This document shows, one piece after another, positions 41,486-52,083 of a DNA stretch of 64,000 nt. The DNA is from Stentor coeruleus. Lineage: Eukaryota > Ciliophora > Heterotrichea > Heterotrichida > Stentoridae. The stretch covers positions 1 through 64,000 of the forward strand of contig MPUH01000044.1 of the NCBI GenBank assembly GCA_001970955.1. Direction: 5' to 3'. Numbering within the stretch: the stretch's first letter is position 1; the number at the start of each line of letters is the position of its first letter. Below the pieces are notes generated by a model. The model searched no databases. It worked only from the letters and a program-made list of their open reading frames with translations, and was not told where the DNA came from. A program made the position numbers and the translations under genes.

Positions 41486-42166
41486 ATAAGTTATGATTTG
41501 TGTAAGTGTAGTGTTTTTAGTTTTTTAAGATTAGGTTTTATATATGATTTATTAGAATTCTTAATAGGAGCTGATTGAATTTACTAGATATAGATGATTT
41601 TATTATGAGTAATATATTTTTTATATGAGAATTTTTAGTAATTGAAATTTGAAGATTGAAACATAAGTTTTGTATAACAGCCCAATTTGAGTGATTATAA
41701 AATTTAATAATTTATTCTACTGGAGCTTCTAATTTATTTAAGATTTTATAATGATATGCAAATTAAGAGTCTATCAAAATTTTGGATTTTTAAAGTCCAA
41801 AACTTTATTTCTAATATATCAACAATTAAATAATACATTACCATAAACCTAAAATTAGCATTTTATCCATAAGGGGTCATGATGGATGCTAAATCCTGTC
41901 TTTAAATGAACACAAATTCCAATTCTAAAATCTTTAATAAAGCATTCATCCTCCTTTTCCTCAATAAATTTTCTATATGAAATTAATCATAAAATCTAAT
42001 CATTAAAAACTCATATACAGTAATCATTTTCCCCATTTACTAAACAAAAATATTTTATAAAGTAAACCAATAAATCATCCACTTAGTAATTTAAACACAA
42101 CATCAATAAAACCTATTAAAATACGATTTTCTATATTAACTATCTTATTACAAAAAATGTGTAAAA
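41486..42166. other. Intergenic, nothing recognised
   Basis: AT-rich DNA between convergent genes with no clear feature. Confidence 0.5.
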
Positions 42167-42670
42167 TTATATAATTAAACACCCACATGAAGCTCTTGTA
42201 AAACTAATTTCAATTTTTTTCTTTTCACCAATCCTATCCTGCAAATTGTGCACAGTTTGCTTAAGCCTAATATTCTCTAAGCTTTCTCTACTAATTTTCA
42301 CATAATTATCATCAAGTTTTTCATTTAATTTACGAATAAGTCCCTTACATTCAGAAACCATAATTCCAGCCTCAATCTCTATATAAAAAGATGTAGTCAT
42401 AAAACTTGTATTACTTGCATTGATTTCATTTTCTTCTTTTGGAATAGGAGTTATTGGTTTAGGTTCATTATTTGTACATAATCTCAGCCAACTTTCTTCT
42501 AAATTATTGCTTAAAGTGTTTGATAATGAGGATATTGAATCTTCATGAATAATACTGTCAGGAAAGTTGTAGCCTTGAATACTTTTTGAATTGGACAAAG
42601 AGTTTGTATTGGAATGAAATGGGATTGAAGCTTGATGGATTTTTACATTGTTAGGTAATGATATCTTCAT
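42167..42670 (-). CDS. Unknown protein ending in a CaaX-type box, 167 aa
   Basis: Ser/Asn-rich and probably unfolded to about residue 95, then a predicted helix and coiled coil (VSECKGLIRKLNEKLDDNY...). The last residues are CGCLII. The final four, Cys-Leu-Ile-Ile, fit a CaaX prenylation box, with a further Cys two residues before that could be palmitoylated. A short, prenylated coiled-coil protein would sit on a membrane as a tether or adaptor; this is inference. No homologous family was recognised. Confidence 0.62.
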   Translation of the reverse strand: MKISLPNNVKIHQASIPFHSNTNSLSNSKSIQGYNFPDSIIHEDSISSLSNTLSNNLEESWLRLCTNNEPKPITPIPKEENEINASNTSFMTTSFYIEIEAGIMVSECKGLIRKLNEKLDDNYVKISRESLENIRLKQTVHNLQDRIGEKKKIEISFTRASCGCLII

Positions 42671-44307
42671 AGTTTATAAATTGAGATAAATATTGTGTTT
42701 AGGTAAAGATTTTATTAAGAAAAAATATATACAATGGGTATTGAGATGGATTATTTGAAAATTTGAAGATGATTGCGCTTATTTTATAGGATTTTTTTGG
42801 TTTTTGATTAACATTGGGTGTTGGGGTTTTTGACTTTGAGGTGGGCAGTTAGAATTTTTTTTATGATATTTTGACTTTGGGTTTATGATTTTTGTAGGCT
42901 TTTAATGTTTTGGTATATATATTTAGTGTATGTTCTAGCTTTTGACGAAAAAACTCTTTTTAGATAATTTACTAACTTAAAGGCAAAGAAAATGAAGAGT
43001 AGTTAAAATAAGTTATATGGTTAAAATGTACAAATTCTCAATCAAAATGAAAAGCATTCTTAAAAACTGTATAATTATTATATAATGAGTTTTTTATCTT
43101 GAAATGGTTTTAACTTATTCATTCAAATAAATTATCTTCTATAAAATTATAATCTTTCAGCATAAATTATACAAAACTACTACTTTTTTTTGTCTCTAAT
43201 TCTAATTTATATAATAAAACTCATACTTAGGATTATCTTCCTATATTTCCTAAACAAATCTTATCTGATATTCCATATTTTTATCTAAAGTTTTTCTTTT
43301 ACTATTTCTGTTATACTTTTATACAAATAACTTGTAATAAAAGAAACTTTCAGCCATAAAAATCCTCAAACTCTTCATCACCGTTTCTACAACCCTCTAA
43401 AATATGTTAAATTTTTTAATCTAAAACTCATACTTTTAGCATGATTTCCTTAAATAACTATAATCCTAATAGAAAACCTTGCTTTAAAACCACTATTAAA
43501 GTAAATATTTTCTTATATCTCTTTAATTTACAATATAATCTATGTATTCTTATACAATAACTAGTCATTTTCTTTTCTGTTTATAAAATATATAATTTAA
43601 AGAGCTAGAATATTCAAAATGAACAAAATATACCAAAGTATTATAATATTTCTTAGTCTATTATGCATTATTGGTGACAAATTAAAATAATTGTTATGCT
43701 ATCTAAAATAATTCCTAACTTATATAGTCACTTTCTTATGATTATAAACTCATATTACCATATAATTAATCATCACAAGGTATTTCTATTAAGATTCCCT
43801 ATAATTTCCTTATCTATTTCTGCATTGTGTCTTCCTTTAGTATTTAAGCTATGGTCTTAACTAAAAATTTCATAGAAAATCTCTTTTCGTATAGAAATAC
43901 ATATTTTGATATTATAAGAATAACTGCAGGCCTTAACTTGCCCTTTAGGAAAATTTATATATAATATCAATACTAATGGAGAATCTTATACCTCACCAAA
44001 TCAGAAGATATTCCAATAAGCTGAAACTAACTATTCCTCCACAATTTATCTTTCATTCTCTTCCTTCAGTCATAATTTCCATGCCTAAAGTTTCTTACCA
44101 AACTATATTTTCTTACGTCTTTTTATCTGAATTTTTCTTTCTAAAAATCTCGAGCAAGTAAAATTTCCGACCATCTCCCAATCCAAGTCCTAAAACCCAG
44201 AAATTCCTAGAAATCACGCTTATCCAAACATAAAGGCTCTTTAAAAACCTCAAACAAGATAAAAATGCAAAATTTATCAATATCTGCATTATTCAATTTT
44301 CCTCTTA
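42671..44307. other. Long intergenic stretch, 1.6 kb
   Basis: Very AT-rich. A 61-codon frame at 43976-44161 begins with ATG and is slightly richer in GC than its surroundings, but it has no family match and no second exon that fits. I see no other gene, RNA or repeat. Confidence 0.4.
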
Positions 44308-44331
44308 TATGCAGAGTGTTACCTCTGCATA
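44308..44331. promoter_or_regulatory. Perfect 9-bp inverted repeat upstream of the giant gene
   Basis: TATGCAGAG and CTCTGCATA flank the 6-nt loop TGTTAC. In such AT-rich DNA a 9-bp perfect stem with four G-C pairs is unusual. It lies 70 nt before the ATG at 44402, so it could be a protein-binding site or a leader hairpin. Confidence 0.35.
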
Positions 44332-44401
44332 AACTACTCAAGCTTATGCCAAGTTAAAAATTCAAATAATTCATGGTGTAAATTAATCGTTATATAAATA
44401 A

Positions 44402-47400
44402 ATGGGAGCTTGTACAGTTAAAACTACTCATACCCAACTGGAAGCAGAAGCCAAAATTAGCGTTCCAGCATGTTTTTACTTCTGCCGAAAGAAGAAGAAC
44501 TTATTCGATATATCAAGTGAAAAGATACAAAAGTTCAAGTTCAAAGGGAAAATGAAATCTTATGCTGACTCAGGTGCTGGGGTAGATTCAAACAGTTGTA
44601 TTATTCTTGCTGGTGGAAGTGACTCAAGTAATTCTCTAACAAGTAAAGTCTTTATGATTAATCCAAGAGATAGAAGAGCAACTGAATTTGCCCCACTACC
44701 AAAGCCTAGTAAAGAAGGACATTTGATTCATTATGAGAATTATTATTACTATGTTGGAGGAACTGTTGAATCTGAAGATATTGATGCTGTTAGTCAAGAA
44801 GAAGGGTCTCCGATTATGAGATATGATATTAAAGCTAAACAATGGGAAATGTTTTCCCATGTCAAAGACTCGAAAAGCATCCAAAAAGCTCTTGGGAGGA
44901 AAATCACAGACAATGAAGAACATGAAGAGATTTTGATAGAACAGTCTGGGATTTCTTTAAAAAATCTAGTTTCCTCAGGGGCATTTTTATTTGATGATAG
45001 GATTTATCTTGTTGGTGGAAAGCTTTTCAAAGATAATGAATTTCAGGTAACAGATAAGGTATTCTCGTTTGGATTGAAAAATGATAGCTTTGACTTACGT
45101 GAAGAAGATTTTGTCCTTCCAATCAAACTTATTAATCCAGTCTGCGCTGCTGGGACCTCTCATGCTTTTATTACTGGTGGGAAATTACATAATGGGCATA
45201 ATAATCTTGAAATGCTTGTATTAAAATTCCCTGATATGACTATTAGGAAATGTGAAGCTAAACTTGAATCACCACTTGAAGAAAATTATCCTCCTATATA
45301 CCAACCAGATGAAATTATATTGTTTTCTTTTCCTAATCTGTGGGTGAAACCTAAGAATAATGATAAAACTTTCTGCTTTAGTTTTAAGAAAATCCCAAGG
45401 ACAGATGGATATAAGAGCTCGGAGATTACTGTTGATAAAAAAGATCATCATAGTAAACCTGCTGTAAAGAAACATGTGGACTTGAGTATTAATATGAAAG
45501 ATGCCAGTGATGGGGGAAAACATAAAAAGCATAAGCATAAGGCTAAGGCTAAGGCCGAGATAGGAGGTAGCTTAGATATAAATGTTGGAGGAAAAAAGGA
45601 AAAAAGCTCAAGTTCAAGTTCTAGCAGTTCTAGTTCAAAGAAAAAAGGTAAAGGTAAAGGCAAAGTCAAGTTACCTGTTATATCTGGGGAAATCAATGTA
45701 TCTGGAAGTGATTCTGGTGCTAAAGGAAAGATTAAAGGAGATTTTAAAATCCCTAAGGCTGGAGGAAAAGCAGAAATTAAGGTTAGTGGAAAGAAAGGAA
45801 GTTCATCATCTTCATCATCTAGTGGGAAGAAAAAGGGTGGAATTAAAGTTGGTGGGAAAATCGATATACCTAAAGCTGATGCTAAAGTTAAAGTTGAAGT
45901 TCCTAAAGGTAAAGTTGACGTGAAATTAGGTGGAAAGAAAGAAAGTTCATCATCCTCATCATCTAGTGGGAAGAAAAAGGGTGGAATCAAAGTTGGTGGG
46001 AAAATCGATGTGCCTAAAGCTGATGCTAAAGTTAAAGTTGAAGTTCCTAAAGGTAAAGTTGACGTGAAATTAGGTGGAAAGAAAGAAAGTTCATCATCCT
46101 CATCGTCTAGTGGGAAGAAAAAGGGTGGAATCAAAGTTGGTGGGAAAATCGATATACCTAAAGCTGATGCTAAAGTTAAAGTTGAAGTCCCTAAAGGTAA
46201 AGTTGACGTGAAATTAGGTGGAAAGAAAGAAAGTTCTTCATCTTCATCGTCTAGTGGGAAGAAAAAAGGTGGAATCAAAGTTGGTGGGAAAATCGATGTG
46301 CCTAAAGCTGATGCTAAAGTTAAAGTTGAAGTTCCTAAAGGTAAAGTTGACGTGAAATTAGGTGGAAAGAAAGAAAATTCATCATCCTCATCATCTAGTG
46401 GGAAGAAAAAGGGTGGAATCAAAGTTGGTGGGAAAATCGATGTGCCTAAAGTTGATGCTAAAGTTAAAGTTGAAGCTCCAAAAGTTGATACTAAAGCTAA
46501 AATTGAAACACCGAAAGTCGATGCTAAAGCTAAAGTTGAAGTACCTAAAGGAAAAGTAGATCTAAAAATTAGTGGAAAGAAAAGCAACTCATCATCTTCT
46601 TCTTCTTCATCATCAAGTGGTAAAAAAGGTGGAATTAAGTTTGGAGGTAAAGTTGAAGCTCCTAAAGTAGATGCAAAAGCTAAAATTGAAGCACCAAAAG
46701 TTGATGCTAAAGTTAAAATTGAAGCTCCTAAAGTTGATACTAAAGCTAAAGTTGAAGTACCAAAAGGAAAAGTTGATCTCAAACTTGGTGGGAAGAAAAG
46801 TAATTCATCTTCATCTTCATCATCATCATCATCAAGTGGTAAAAAAGGTGGAATTAAAGTTGGTGGTAAAATTGAGGCTCCTAAAGTTGATGCTAAAGTT
46901 AAAATTGAAGCACCTAAAGTTGATACTAAAGCTAAAATTGAAGCTCCTAAAGTTGATGCTAAAGCTAAAGTTGAAGTACCTAAAGGAAAAGTTGATCTTA
47001 AAATTGGTGGGAAGAAAAGCAATTCATCATCTTCATCATCGTCGTCATCTTCAGGTAAAAAAGGTGGGTTTAAAGTTGGTGGGAAAATTGAGGCTCCTAA
47101 AGTTGACACTAAAGCTAAAATTGAAGCACCTAAAGTTGATGCTAAAGTAAAAATAGAAGCACCTAAAGTTGATGCTAAAGCTAAAATTGAAGTTCCAAAG
47201 GGCAAAGTTGATGTAGGATTTAAAGGCAAAAAGAGCAGCTCAAGTTCATCATCGTCTTCATCATCTTCAGGTAAAAAAAAGGGACTGAAAATAGGAGGTA
47301 AAATTGAAGCTCCAAAAGTTGACGCCAAAGCTAAAATTGAAGCACCTAAAGTTGATACTAAAGTAAAAATAGAAGCACCTAAAGTTGATGCTAAAGCTAA

Positions 47401-50400
47401 AATTGAAGTTCCAAAGGGCAAAGTTGATGTAGGATTTAAAGGGAAAAAGAGCAGCTCAAGTTCATCATCGTCTTCAGGTAAAAAAAAGGGACTGAAAATA
47501 GGAGGTAAAATTGAAGCTCCAAAAGTTGATGCTAAAGCTAAAATTGAAGCACCTAAAGTTGATGCTAAAGCTAAAGTTGAAGTACCTAAAGGAAAAGTTG
47601 ATCTTAAACTTGGTGGAAAGAAAAGCGGTTCATCTTCTTCGTCATCATCATCATCAAGTAGTAAAAAAGGTGGAATTAAGTTTGGAGGTAAAGTTGAAGC
47701 TCCAAAAGTAGATGCTAAAGCTAAAATCGAAGCACCTAAAGTTGATGCTAAAGTTAAAATAGAAGCACCTAAAGTTGATGCTAAAGCTAAAGTTGAAGTA
47801 CCTAAAGGAAAAGTTGATCTTAAGCTTGGTGGAAAGAAAAGCAATTCATCCTCTTCATCTTCATCAAGCAGTAAAAAAGGTGGAATTAAGTTTGGAGGTA
47901 AAGTTGAAGCTCCAAAAGTAGATGCTAAAGCCAAAATTGAAGCACCTAAAGTTGATGCTAAAGCTAAAATTGAAGTTCCAAAGGGCAAAGTTGATATAAA
48001 AATTAAAGGTAAAAAGAGCAGCTCAAGTTCATCATCATCCTCATCATCTTCAGGGAAAAAAGGTGGACTAAAGTTAGGAGGTAAAATTGAAGCTCCAAAA
48101 GTAGATGCAAAAGCTAAAATCGAAGCACCTAAAGTTGATACTAAAGCTAAAATCGAAGCACCTAAAATTGATGCTAAAGCTAAAGTTGAAGTGCCTAAAG
48201 GAAAAGTTGATCTTAAACTTGGTGGAAAGAAAAGCGGCTCATCTTCTTCGTCATCATCATCATCTTCAGGTAAAAAAGGTGGACTGAAGTTAGGAGGTAA
48301 AATTGAAGCTCCAAAAATAGATGCTAAAGCTAAAATTGAAGCACCAAAAGTAGATGCCAAAGCTAAAATTGAAGCACCAAAAGTAGATGCCAAAGCTAAA
48401 ATTGAAGTACCAAAGGGCAAAGTTGACATAGGACTTAAAGGTAAAAAGAGTAGCTCAAGTTCATCATCATCTTCATCATCTTCAGGTAAAAAAGGTGGAA
48501 TTAAGTTAGGAGGCAAGATTGAAGCTCCAAAAGTTGATGTAAAAGCCAAAGTTGAAGCACCAAAAGTAGATGCTAAAGCCAAAATTGAAGCTCCTAAAGT
48601 TGATGCTAAAGCTAAAATTGAAGTGCCTAAAGGAAAAGTTGATCTTAAACTTGGTGGGAAGAAAAGCGGTTCATCTTCTTCGTCATCATCATCATCATCA
48701 AGTGGTAAAAAAGGTGGACTGAAGTTAGGAGGTAAAATTGAAGCTCCAAAAGTAGATGCAAAAGCTAAAATCGAAGCACCTAAAGTTGATGCTAAAGCTA
48801 AAATTGAAGCACCTAAAATTGATGCTAAAGCTAAAGTTGAAGTGCCTAAAGGAAAAGTTGATCTTAAATTTGGTGGGAAGAAAAGCAGTTCATCTTCTTC
48901 GTCATCATCATCATCAAGTGGTAAAAAAGGTGGACTGAAGTTAGGAGGTAAAATTGAAGCTCCAAAAGTAGATGCAAAAGCTAAAATCGAAGCACCTAAA
49001 GTTGATGTTAAAGCCAAAATCGAAGCACCTAAAGTTGATGCTAAAGCTAAAGTCGAAGTGCCTAAAGGAAAAGTTGATCTTAAACTTGGTGGGAAGAAAA
49101 GCGGTTCATCTTCTTCGTCATCATCATCATCATCATCAAGTGGTAAAAAAGGTGGACTGAAGTTAGGAGGTAAAATTGAAGCTCCAAAAGTAGATGCAAA
49201 AGCTAAAATCGAAGCACCTAAAGTTGATGCTAAAGCTAAAATTGAAGCTCCAAAGGGCAAAGTTGATATAAAAATTAAAGGTAAAAAGAGTAGCTCAAGT
49301 TCATCATCATCCTCATCATCTTCAGGTAAAAAAGGTGGAATTAAGCTAGGAGGCAAAATTGAAGCTCCAAAAGTAGATGCCAAAGCTAAAATCGAAGCAC
49401 CTAAAGTTGATGTTAAAGCCAAAGTTGAAGCGCCAAAAGTTGATGTTAAAGCAAAAGGAGGTGTTGATGTTGGAGCAAAAGGTGGAATTAAGGGCGGAGT
49501 TGATGTAGGATTTAAAGGTAAAAAGAGCAGCTCAAGTTCTTCTTCATCCTCATCATCTTCAGGCAAAAAAGGTGGAATTAAGTTAGGAGGTAAAATTGAA
49601 GCTCCAAAAGTAGATGCTAAAGCAAAAATCGAAGCACCTAAAGTTGATGTTAAGGCCAAAGTTGAAGCGCCAAAAGTCGATGTTAAAGCAAAAGGAGGTG
49701 TTGATGTTGGAGCAAAAGGTGGAATTGATGTTGGAGCCAAAGGTGGTATTAAGGGTGGAGTTAATATTGGAGGAAAAGGTAAAGGATCAAGCTCTTCAAG
49801 TTCATCTTCTTCAAGTGGGAAAAAAGGAAAAGGTAAAATTGGCGGTGGAATTGATGTTGGTGCCAAAGGAGGTATTAAAGGAGGTATTGATGTTGGAGCT
49901 AAAGGTGGAGTTAAAGGAGGAGTTGATGTTGGAGCTAAAGGTGGAGTTGACCTTGGAGTAAAAGGAGGAATAAAAGGTGGAGTAGATCTTGGAGCTAAAG
50001 GTAAGAAAAAAGGATCCAGTTCATCAAGTTCATCATCATCTAGTGGAAAGAAAGCTAAAGCAAAAATAGGTGGAGGAATAGATGTTGGAGCTAAAGGGGG
50101 TATTAAAGGAGGAGTTGATATAGGAGCTAAAGGAGGCATTGATGTTGGAGCTAAAGGTGGTGTTAAAGGAGGAGTTGACCTTGGAGTTAAAGGTGGAGCC
50201 AAAGGAGGAATTGATGTTGGTGCTAAAGGTGGTGTTGATCTTGGAGCAAAAGGAGGAATAAAAGGTGGAGTAGATCTTGGAGCTAAAGGTAAGAAAAAAG
50301 GATCCAGTTCATCAAGTTCATCATCTTCAAGTGGAAAGAAAGCTAAAGCCAAAATTGGTGGAGGAATAGATGTTGGAGCTAAAGGAGGTATTAAAGGTGG

Positions 50401-50950
50401 AATAGATGTTGGAGCTAAAGGTGGAGCAAAAGGAGGAGTTGACCTTGGAGTTAAAGGTGGAGCCAAAGGAGGAATTGATGTTGGAGCTAAAGGAGGAATC
50501 GATGTTGGAGCTAAAGGTGGAATAAAAGGTGGAGTAGATCTTGGTGCTAAAGGTAAGAAAAAAGGATCAAGCTCATCAAGTTCATCAAGTTCATCATCTT
50601 CAAATAAAAAGAAAGCTAAAGCTAAAGGTGGAATAGATGTTGGAGTTAAAGGTGGAGCAAAAGGAGGTGTTGACCTTGGAATTAAAGGTGGAGTCAAAGG
50701 AGGAGTTGATGTTGGAGCTAAAGGAGGCATTGATGTTGGAGCTAAAGGTGGTGTTAAAGGAGGCATTGATGTTGGAGCTAAAGGTGGTGTTAAAGGAGGA
50801 ATTGATGTTGGAGTTAAAGGAGGAATAAAAGCTGGAGGAAAAGCTAAAGGAAAAGCAAAAGGAAAAGGTTCAAGTTCAAGCTCAAGCTCATCTAGTTCAT
50901 CTAGTTCTTCAAGCTCCTCTAGTAAAAAGAAAAAAGGAGGAAAGAATTAA
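44402..50950 (+). CDS. Kelch-like protein with giant Lys/Ser repeat tail, 2182 aa
   Basis: Residues 1 to about 345 read as a kelch-type beta-propeller (CIILAGGSD, YYYYVGGT, RIYLVGGK, HAFITGGK blades). The start MGAC is a weak myristoylation candidate. From about residue 365 to the end is one tandem array. The early units are 48 residues: a Ser run, GKKKGG, IKVGGKIDVPKADAKVK, VEVPKGKVDVKLGGKK. Later units are longer, with repeated EAPKVDAKAKI pieces, and the last quarter turns to GGVDVGAKGGIKGG repeats. There are about 26 Ser runs of 7-18 residues. Ser is coded by a mixture of TCA, TCT, TCG, AGT and AGC, so the runs are held at the protein level. The tail is extremely basic with alternating valine/isoleucine and charge, like AHNAK repeats in style. 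Function unknown. Confidence 0.92.
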   Translation: MGACTVKTTHTQLEAEAKISVPACFYFCRKKKNLFDISSEKIQKFKFKGKMKSYADSGAGVDSNSCIILAGGSDSSNSLTSKVFMINPRDRRATEFAPLPKPSKEGHLIHYENYYYYVGGTVESEDIDAVSQEEGSPIMRYDIKAKQWEMFSHVKDSKSIQKALGRKITDNEEHEEILIEQSGISLKNLVSSGAFLFDDRIYLVGGKLFKDNEFQVTDKVFSFGLKNDSFDLREEDFVLPIKLINPVCAAGTSHAFITGGKLHNGHNNLEMLVLKFPDMTIRKCEAKLESPLEENYPPIYQPDEIILFSFPNLWVKPKNNDKTFCFSFKKIPRTDGYKSSEITVDKKDHHSKPAVKKHVDLSINMKDASDGGKHKKHKHKAKAKAEIGGSLDINVGGKKEKSSSSSSSSSSSKKKGKGKGKVKLPVISGEINVSGSDSGAKGKIKGDFKIPKAGGKAEIKVSGKKGSSSSSSSSGKKKGGIKVGGKIDIPKADAKVKVEVPKGKVDVKLGGKKESSSSSSSSGKKKGGIKVGGKIDVPKADAKVKVEVPKGKVDVKLGGKKESSSSSSSSGKKKGGIKVGGKIDIPKADAKVKVEVPKGKVDVKLGGKKESSSSSSSSGKKKGGIKVGGKIDVPKADAKVKVEVPKGKVDVKLGGKKENSSSSSSSGKKKGGIKVGGKIDVPKVDAKVKVEAPKVDTKAKIETPKVDAKAKVEVPKGKVDLKISGKKSNSSSSSSSSSSGKKGGIKFGGKVEAPKVDAKAKIEAPKVDAKVKIEAPKVDTKAKVEVPKGKVDLKLGGKKSNSSSSSSSSSSSGKKGGIKVGGKIEAPKVDAKVKIEAPKVDTKAKIEAPKVDAKAKVEVPKGKVDLKIGGKKSNSSSSSSSSSSGKKGGFKVGGKIEAPKVDTKAKIEAPKVDAKVKIEAPKVDAKAKIEVPKGKVDVGFKGKKSSSSSSSSSSSSGKKKGLKIGGKIEAPKVDAKAKIEAPKVDTKVKIEAPKVDAKAKIEVPKGKVDVGFKGKKSSSSSSSSSGKKKGLKIGGKIEAPKVDAKAKIEAPKVDAKAKVEVPKGKVDLKLGGKKSGSSSSSSSSSSSKKGGIKFGGKVEAPKVDAKAKIEAPKVDAKVKIEAPKVDAKAKVEVPKGKVDLKLGGKKSNSSSSSSSSSKKGGIKFGGKVEAPKVDAKAKIEAPKVDAKAKIEVPKGKVDIKIKGKKSSSSSSSSSSSSGKKGGLKLGGKIEAPKVDAKAKIEAPKVDTKAKIEAPKIDAKAKVEVPKGKVDLKLGGKKSGSSSSSSSSSSGKKGGLKLGGKIEAPKIDAKAKIEAPKVDAKAKIEAPKVDAKAKIEVPKGKVDIGLKGKKSSSSSSSSSSSSGKKGGIKLGGKIEAPKVDVKAKVEAPKVDAKAKIEAPKVDAKAKIEVPKGKVDLKLGGKKSGSSSSSSSSSSSGKKGGLKLGGKIEAPKVDAKAKIEAPKVDAKAKIEAPKIDAKAKVEVPKGKVDLKFGGKKSSSSSSSSSSSSGKKGGLKLGGKIEAPKVDAKAKIEAPKVDVKAKIEAPKVDAKAKVEVPKGKVDLKLGGKKSGSSSSSSSSSSSSGKKGGLKLGGKIEAPKVDAKAKIEAPKVDAKAKIEAPKGKVDIKIKGKKSSSSSSSSSSSSGKKGGIKLGGKIEAPKVDAKAKIEAPKVDVKAKVEAPKVDVKAKGGVDVGAKGGIKGGVDVGFKGKKSSSSSSSSSSSSGKKGGIKLGGKIEAPKVDAKAKIEAPKVDVKAKVEAPKVDVKAKGGVDVGAKGGIDVGAKGGIKGGVNIGGKGKGSSSSSSSSSSGKKGKGKIGGGIDVGAKGGIKGGIDVGAKGGVKGGVDVGAKGGVDLGVKGGIKGGVDLGAKGKKKGSSSSSSSSSSGKKAKAKIGGGIDVGAKGGIKGGVDIGAKGGIDVGAKGGVKGGVDLGVKGGAKGGIDVGAKGGVDLGAKGGIKGGVDLGAKGKKKGSSSSSSSSSSGKKAKAKIGGGIDVGAKGGIKGGIDVGAKGGAKGGVDLGVKGGAKGGIDVGAKGGIDVGAKGGIKGGVDLGAKGKKKGSSSSSSSSSSSSNKKKAKAKGGIDVGVKGGAKGGVDLGIKGGVKGGVDVGAKGGIDVGAKGGVKGGIDVGAKGGVKGGIDVGVKGGIKAGGKAKGKAKGKGSSSSSSSSSSSSSSSSSSKKKKGGKN
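45600..50940 (+). repeat. In-frame tandem repeat array coding Ser-run/beta-strand units
   Basis: The array begins with near-identical 144-nt units (about 45936-46440), passes to units of roughly 190-230 nt, and ends in short 24-36-nt Gly-Val-Asp-Val-Gly units. Neighbouring units are more alike than distant ones, which fits unequal exchange. All length changes keep frame. Confidence 0.9.
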
Positions 50951-51426
50951 GATCTCACACCTAAATAGTTAACTTAACTGAATTTAAAGATATTTTTGAC
51001 TGTTATAAGCTATATATATAAATATTTTATAAGGTTATATGAAGATAATATTTATTTTCAAACAGTGTCTATGCTAAAATCAGTATGAATAAAATATATT
51101 TTAAATAAATTGATGCATTTAAAATTTCTATGCTAAAATTTAGCGACTATGATTTGGATAAGAGAAGAAGAAAACTGTTGAAATTTTTATAGTTATTTTT
51201 AATGATATAACTATTGTCAAATAAAACTAAAAAGTTTAATTTTGTGGCTTAGATATGAAATATTCTTAAACTGAGTTTTCAATAAGAAAATCTTCATTGG
51301 CATTCCTTAAAGCTTAAATCCTATAAACCTCACAAAATCTACAATCTTATCTTATACTTTATAATCTCCCATAATTTTACCTATCCTTAAAAAAAATATC
51401 TTAAACCTTTCCTTTAATCCACTTTA
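50951..51426. other. Intergenic, nothing recognised
   Basis: AT-rich DNA between the convergent giant gene and NAA10. Confidence 0.5.
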
Positions 51427-52026
51427 CTATTTATTTTTCTTCTTCTTATTCCTTCTTTTCTTCTGTTCCACTGTATCTTGCTTAACCTCTTTCTTAACTT
51501 CTTCTTTAGCTTCCTCAACAACAGCCGGTTTTGGTTTTACAAACACTTTTCTCATATCATAAGCATCTTCCCCATCAGCATAATACTTCGCTTCTGTATC
51601 ATGTATAAGATATCCTAAAGTGCTTGAATACAAAGAAAAAGCAGCTCTATTACCAACTCTAACATGTAAACTCACATATTCTGCATCATAAACCTCAACC
51701 ATCTCTTTATCTGTATATTAAATACGTGCAGCTTCCATAAGCTTTGTAGCAATTCCTAGCTTTCTATAAGGTCTAAGCACACTAATCGATGTTATATGCC
51801 CATGAACTGGTGAATCTGGATTTTCATCTTCCCTATATAGAATTTACATTTTCGCAAGTACATAGCCGACAATTTTCCCATCCATTTCAGCAACATGTAA
51901 TAATTGTGGCCAGCTGAGAATATGATAATAATAATACTTGAGATTATAGTTCTCAGGTAAACACATAAGATTACAGTTCTGGATTTTCAACAGGTCTGCA
52001 GGCTGTGCTCTGCGGATGCACACCAT
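51427..52026 (-). CDS. N-terminal acetyltransferase A catalytic subunit NAA10-like, 189 aa, three exons
   Basis: Three exons (51848-52026, 51726-51832, 51427-51710) joined across two 15-nt introns, one in phase 2 and one in phase 1. The product aligns along its length with NAA10/ARD1: [40 protein letters not shown], then [11 protein letters not shown], the acetyl-CoA loop [13 protein letters not shown] (R/QxxGxG/A), and [17 protein letters not shown]...[13 protein letters not shown]10 with NAA15 acetylates the N-terminus of new proteins at the ribosome. The C-terminal 40 residues are Lys/Glu-rich. Its start lies 57 nt from the stop of histone H4 on the same strand. Confidence 0.95.
51711..51725 (-). 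other. 15-nt intron
   Basis: GTATTTAATATACAG on the minus strand, phase 1, A at position 10. Retention makes TAA in frame within it. The NAA10 alignment continues unbroken across the splice, which is strong proof. Confidence 0.95.
51833..51847 (-). other. 15-nt intron
   Basis: GTAAATTCTATATAG on the minus strand, phase 2, splitting the Met codon of LAKM. Retention gives ATG TAA. The NAA10 alignment proves the splice. Confidence 0.95.
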
Positions 52027-52083
52027 TTATATATTAGATGTTATAGATTAGAAGACTAGTTTGACTATTCATAAAAGATTAGC

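Noticed and set aside
43976-44161. 61-codon ATG frame
   Set aside because: No recognisable family, no fitting intron to extend it, and of a length expected by chance in a slightly GC-richer stretch.
45448-50766. A 1772-codon open frame antisense to the repeat gene, rich in Pro, Leu, Asp and Glu
   Set aside because: It mirrors the sense repeats: Ser runs on one strand become Asp/Glu runs on the other because the codon register avoids stops. It lacks an independent start, the kelch part has no counterpart, and such length is expected from repeated units.
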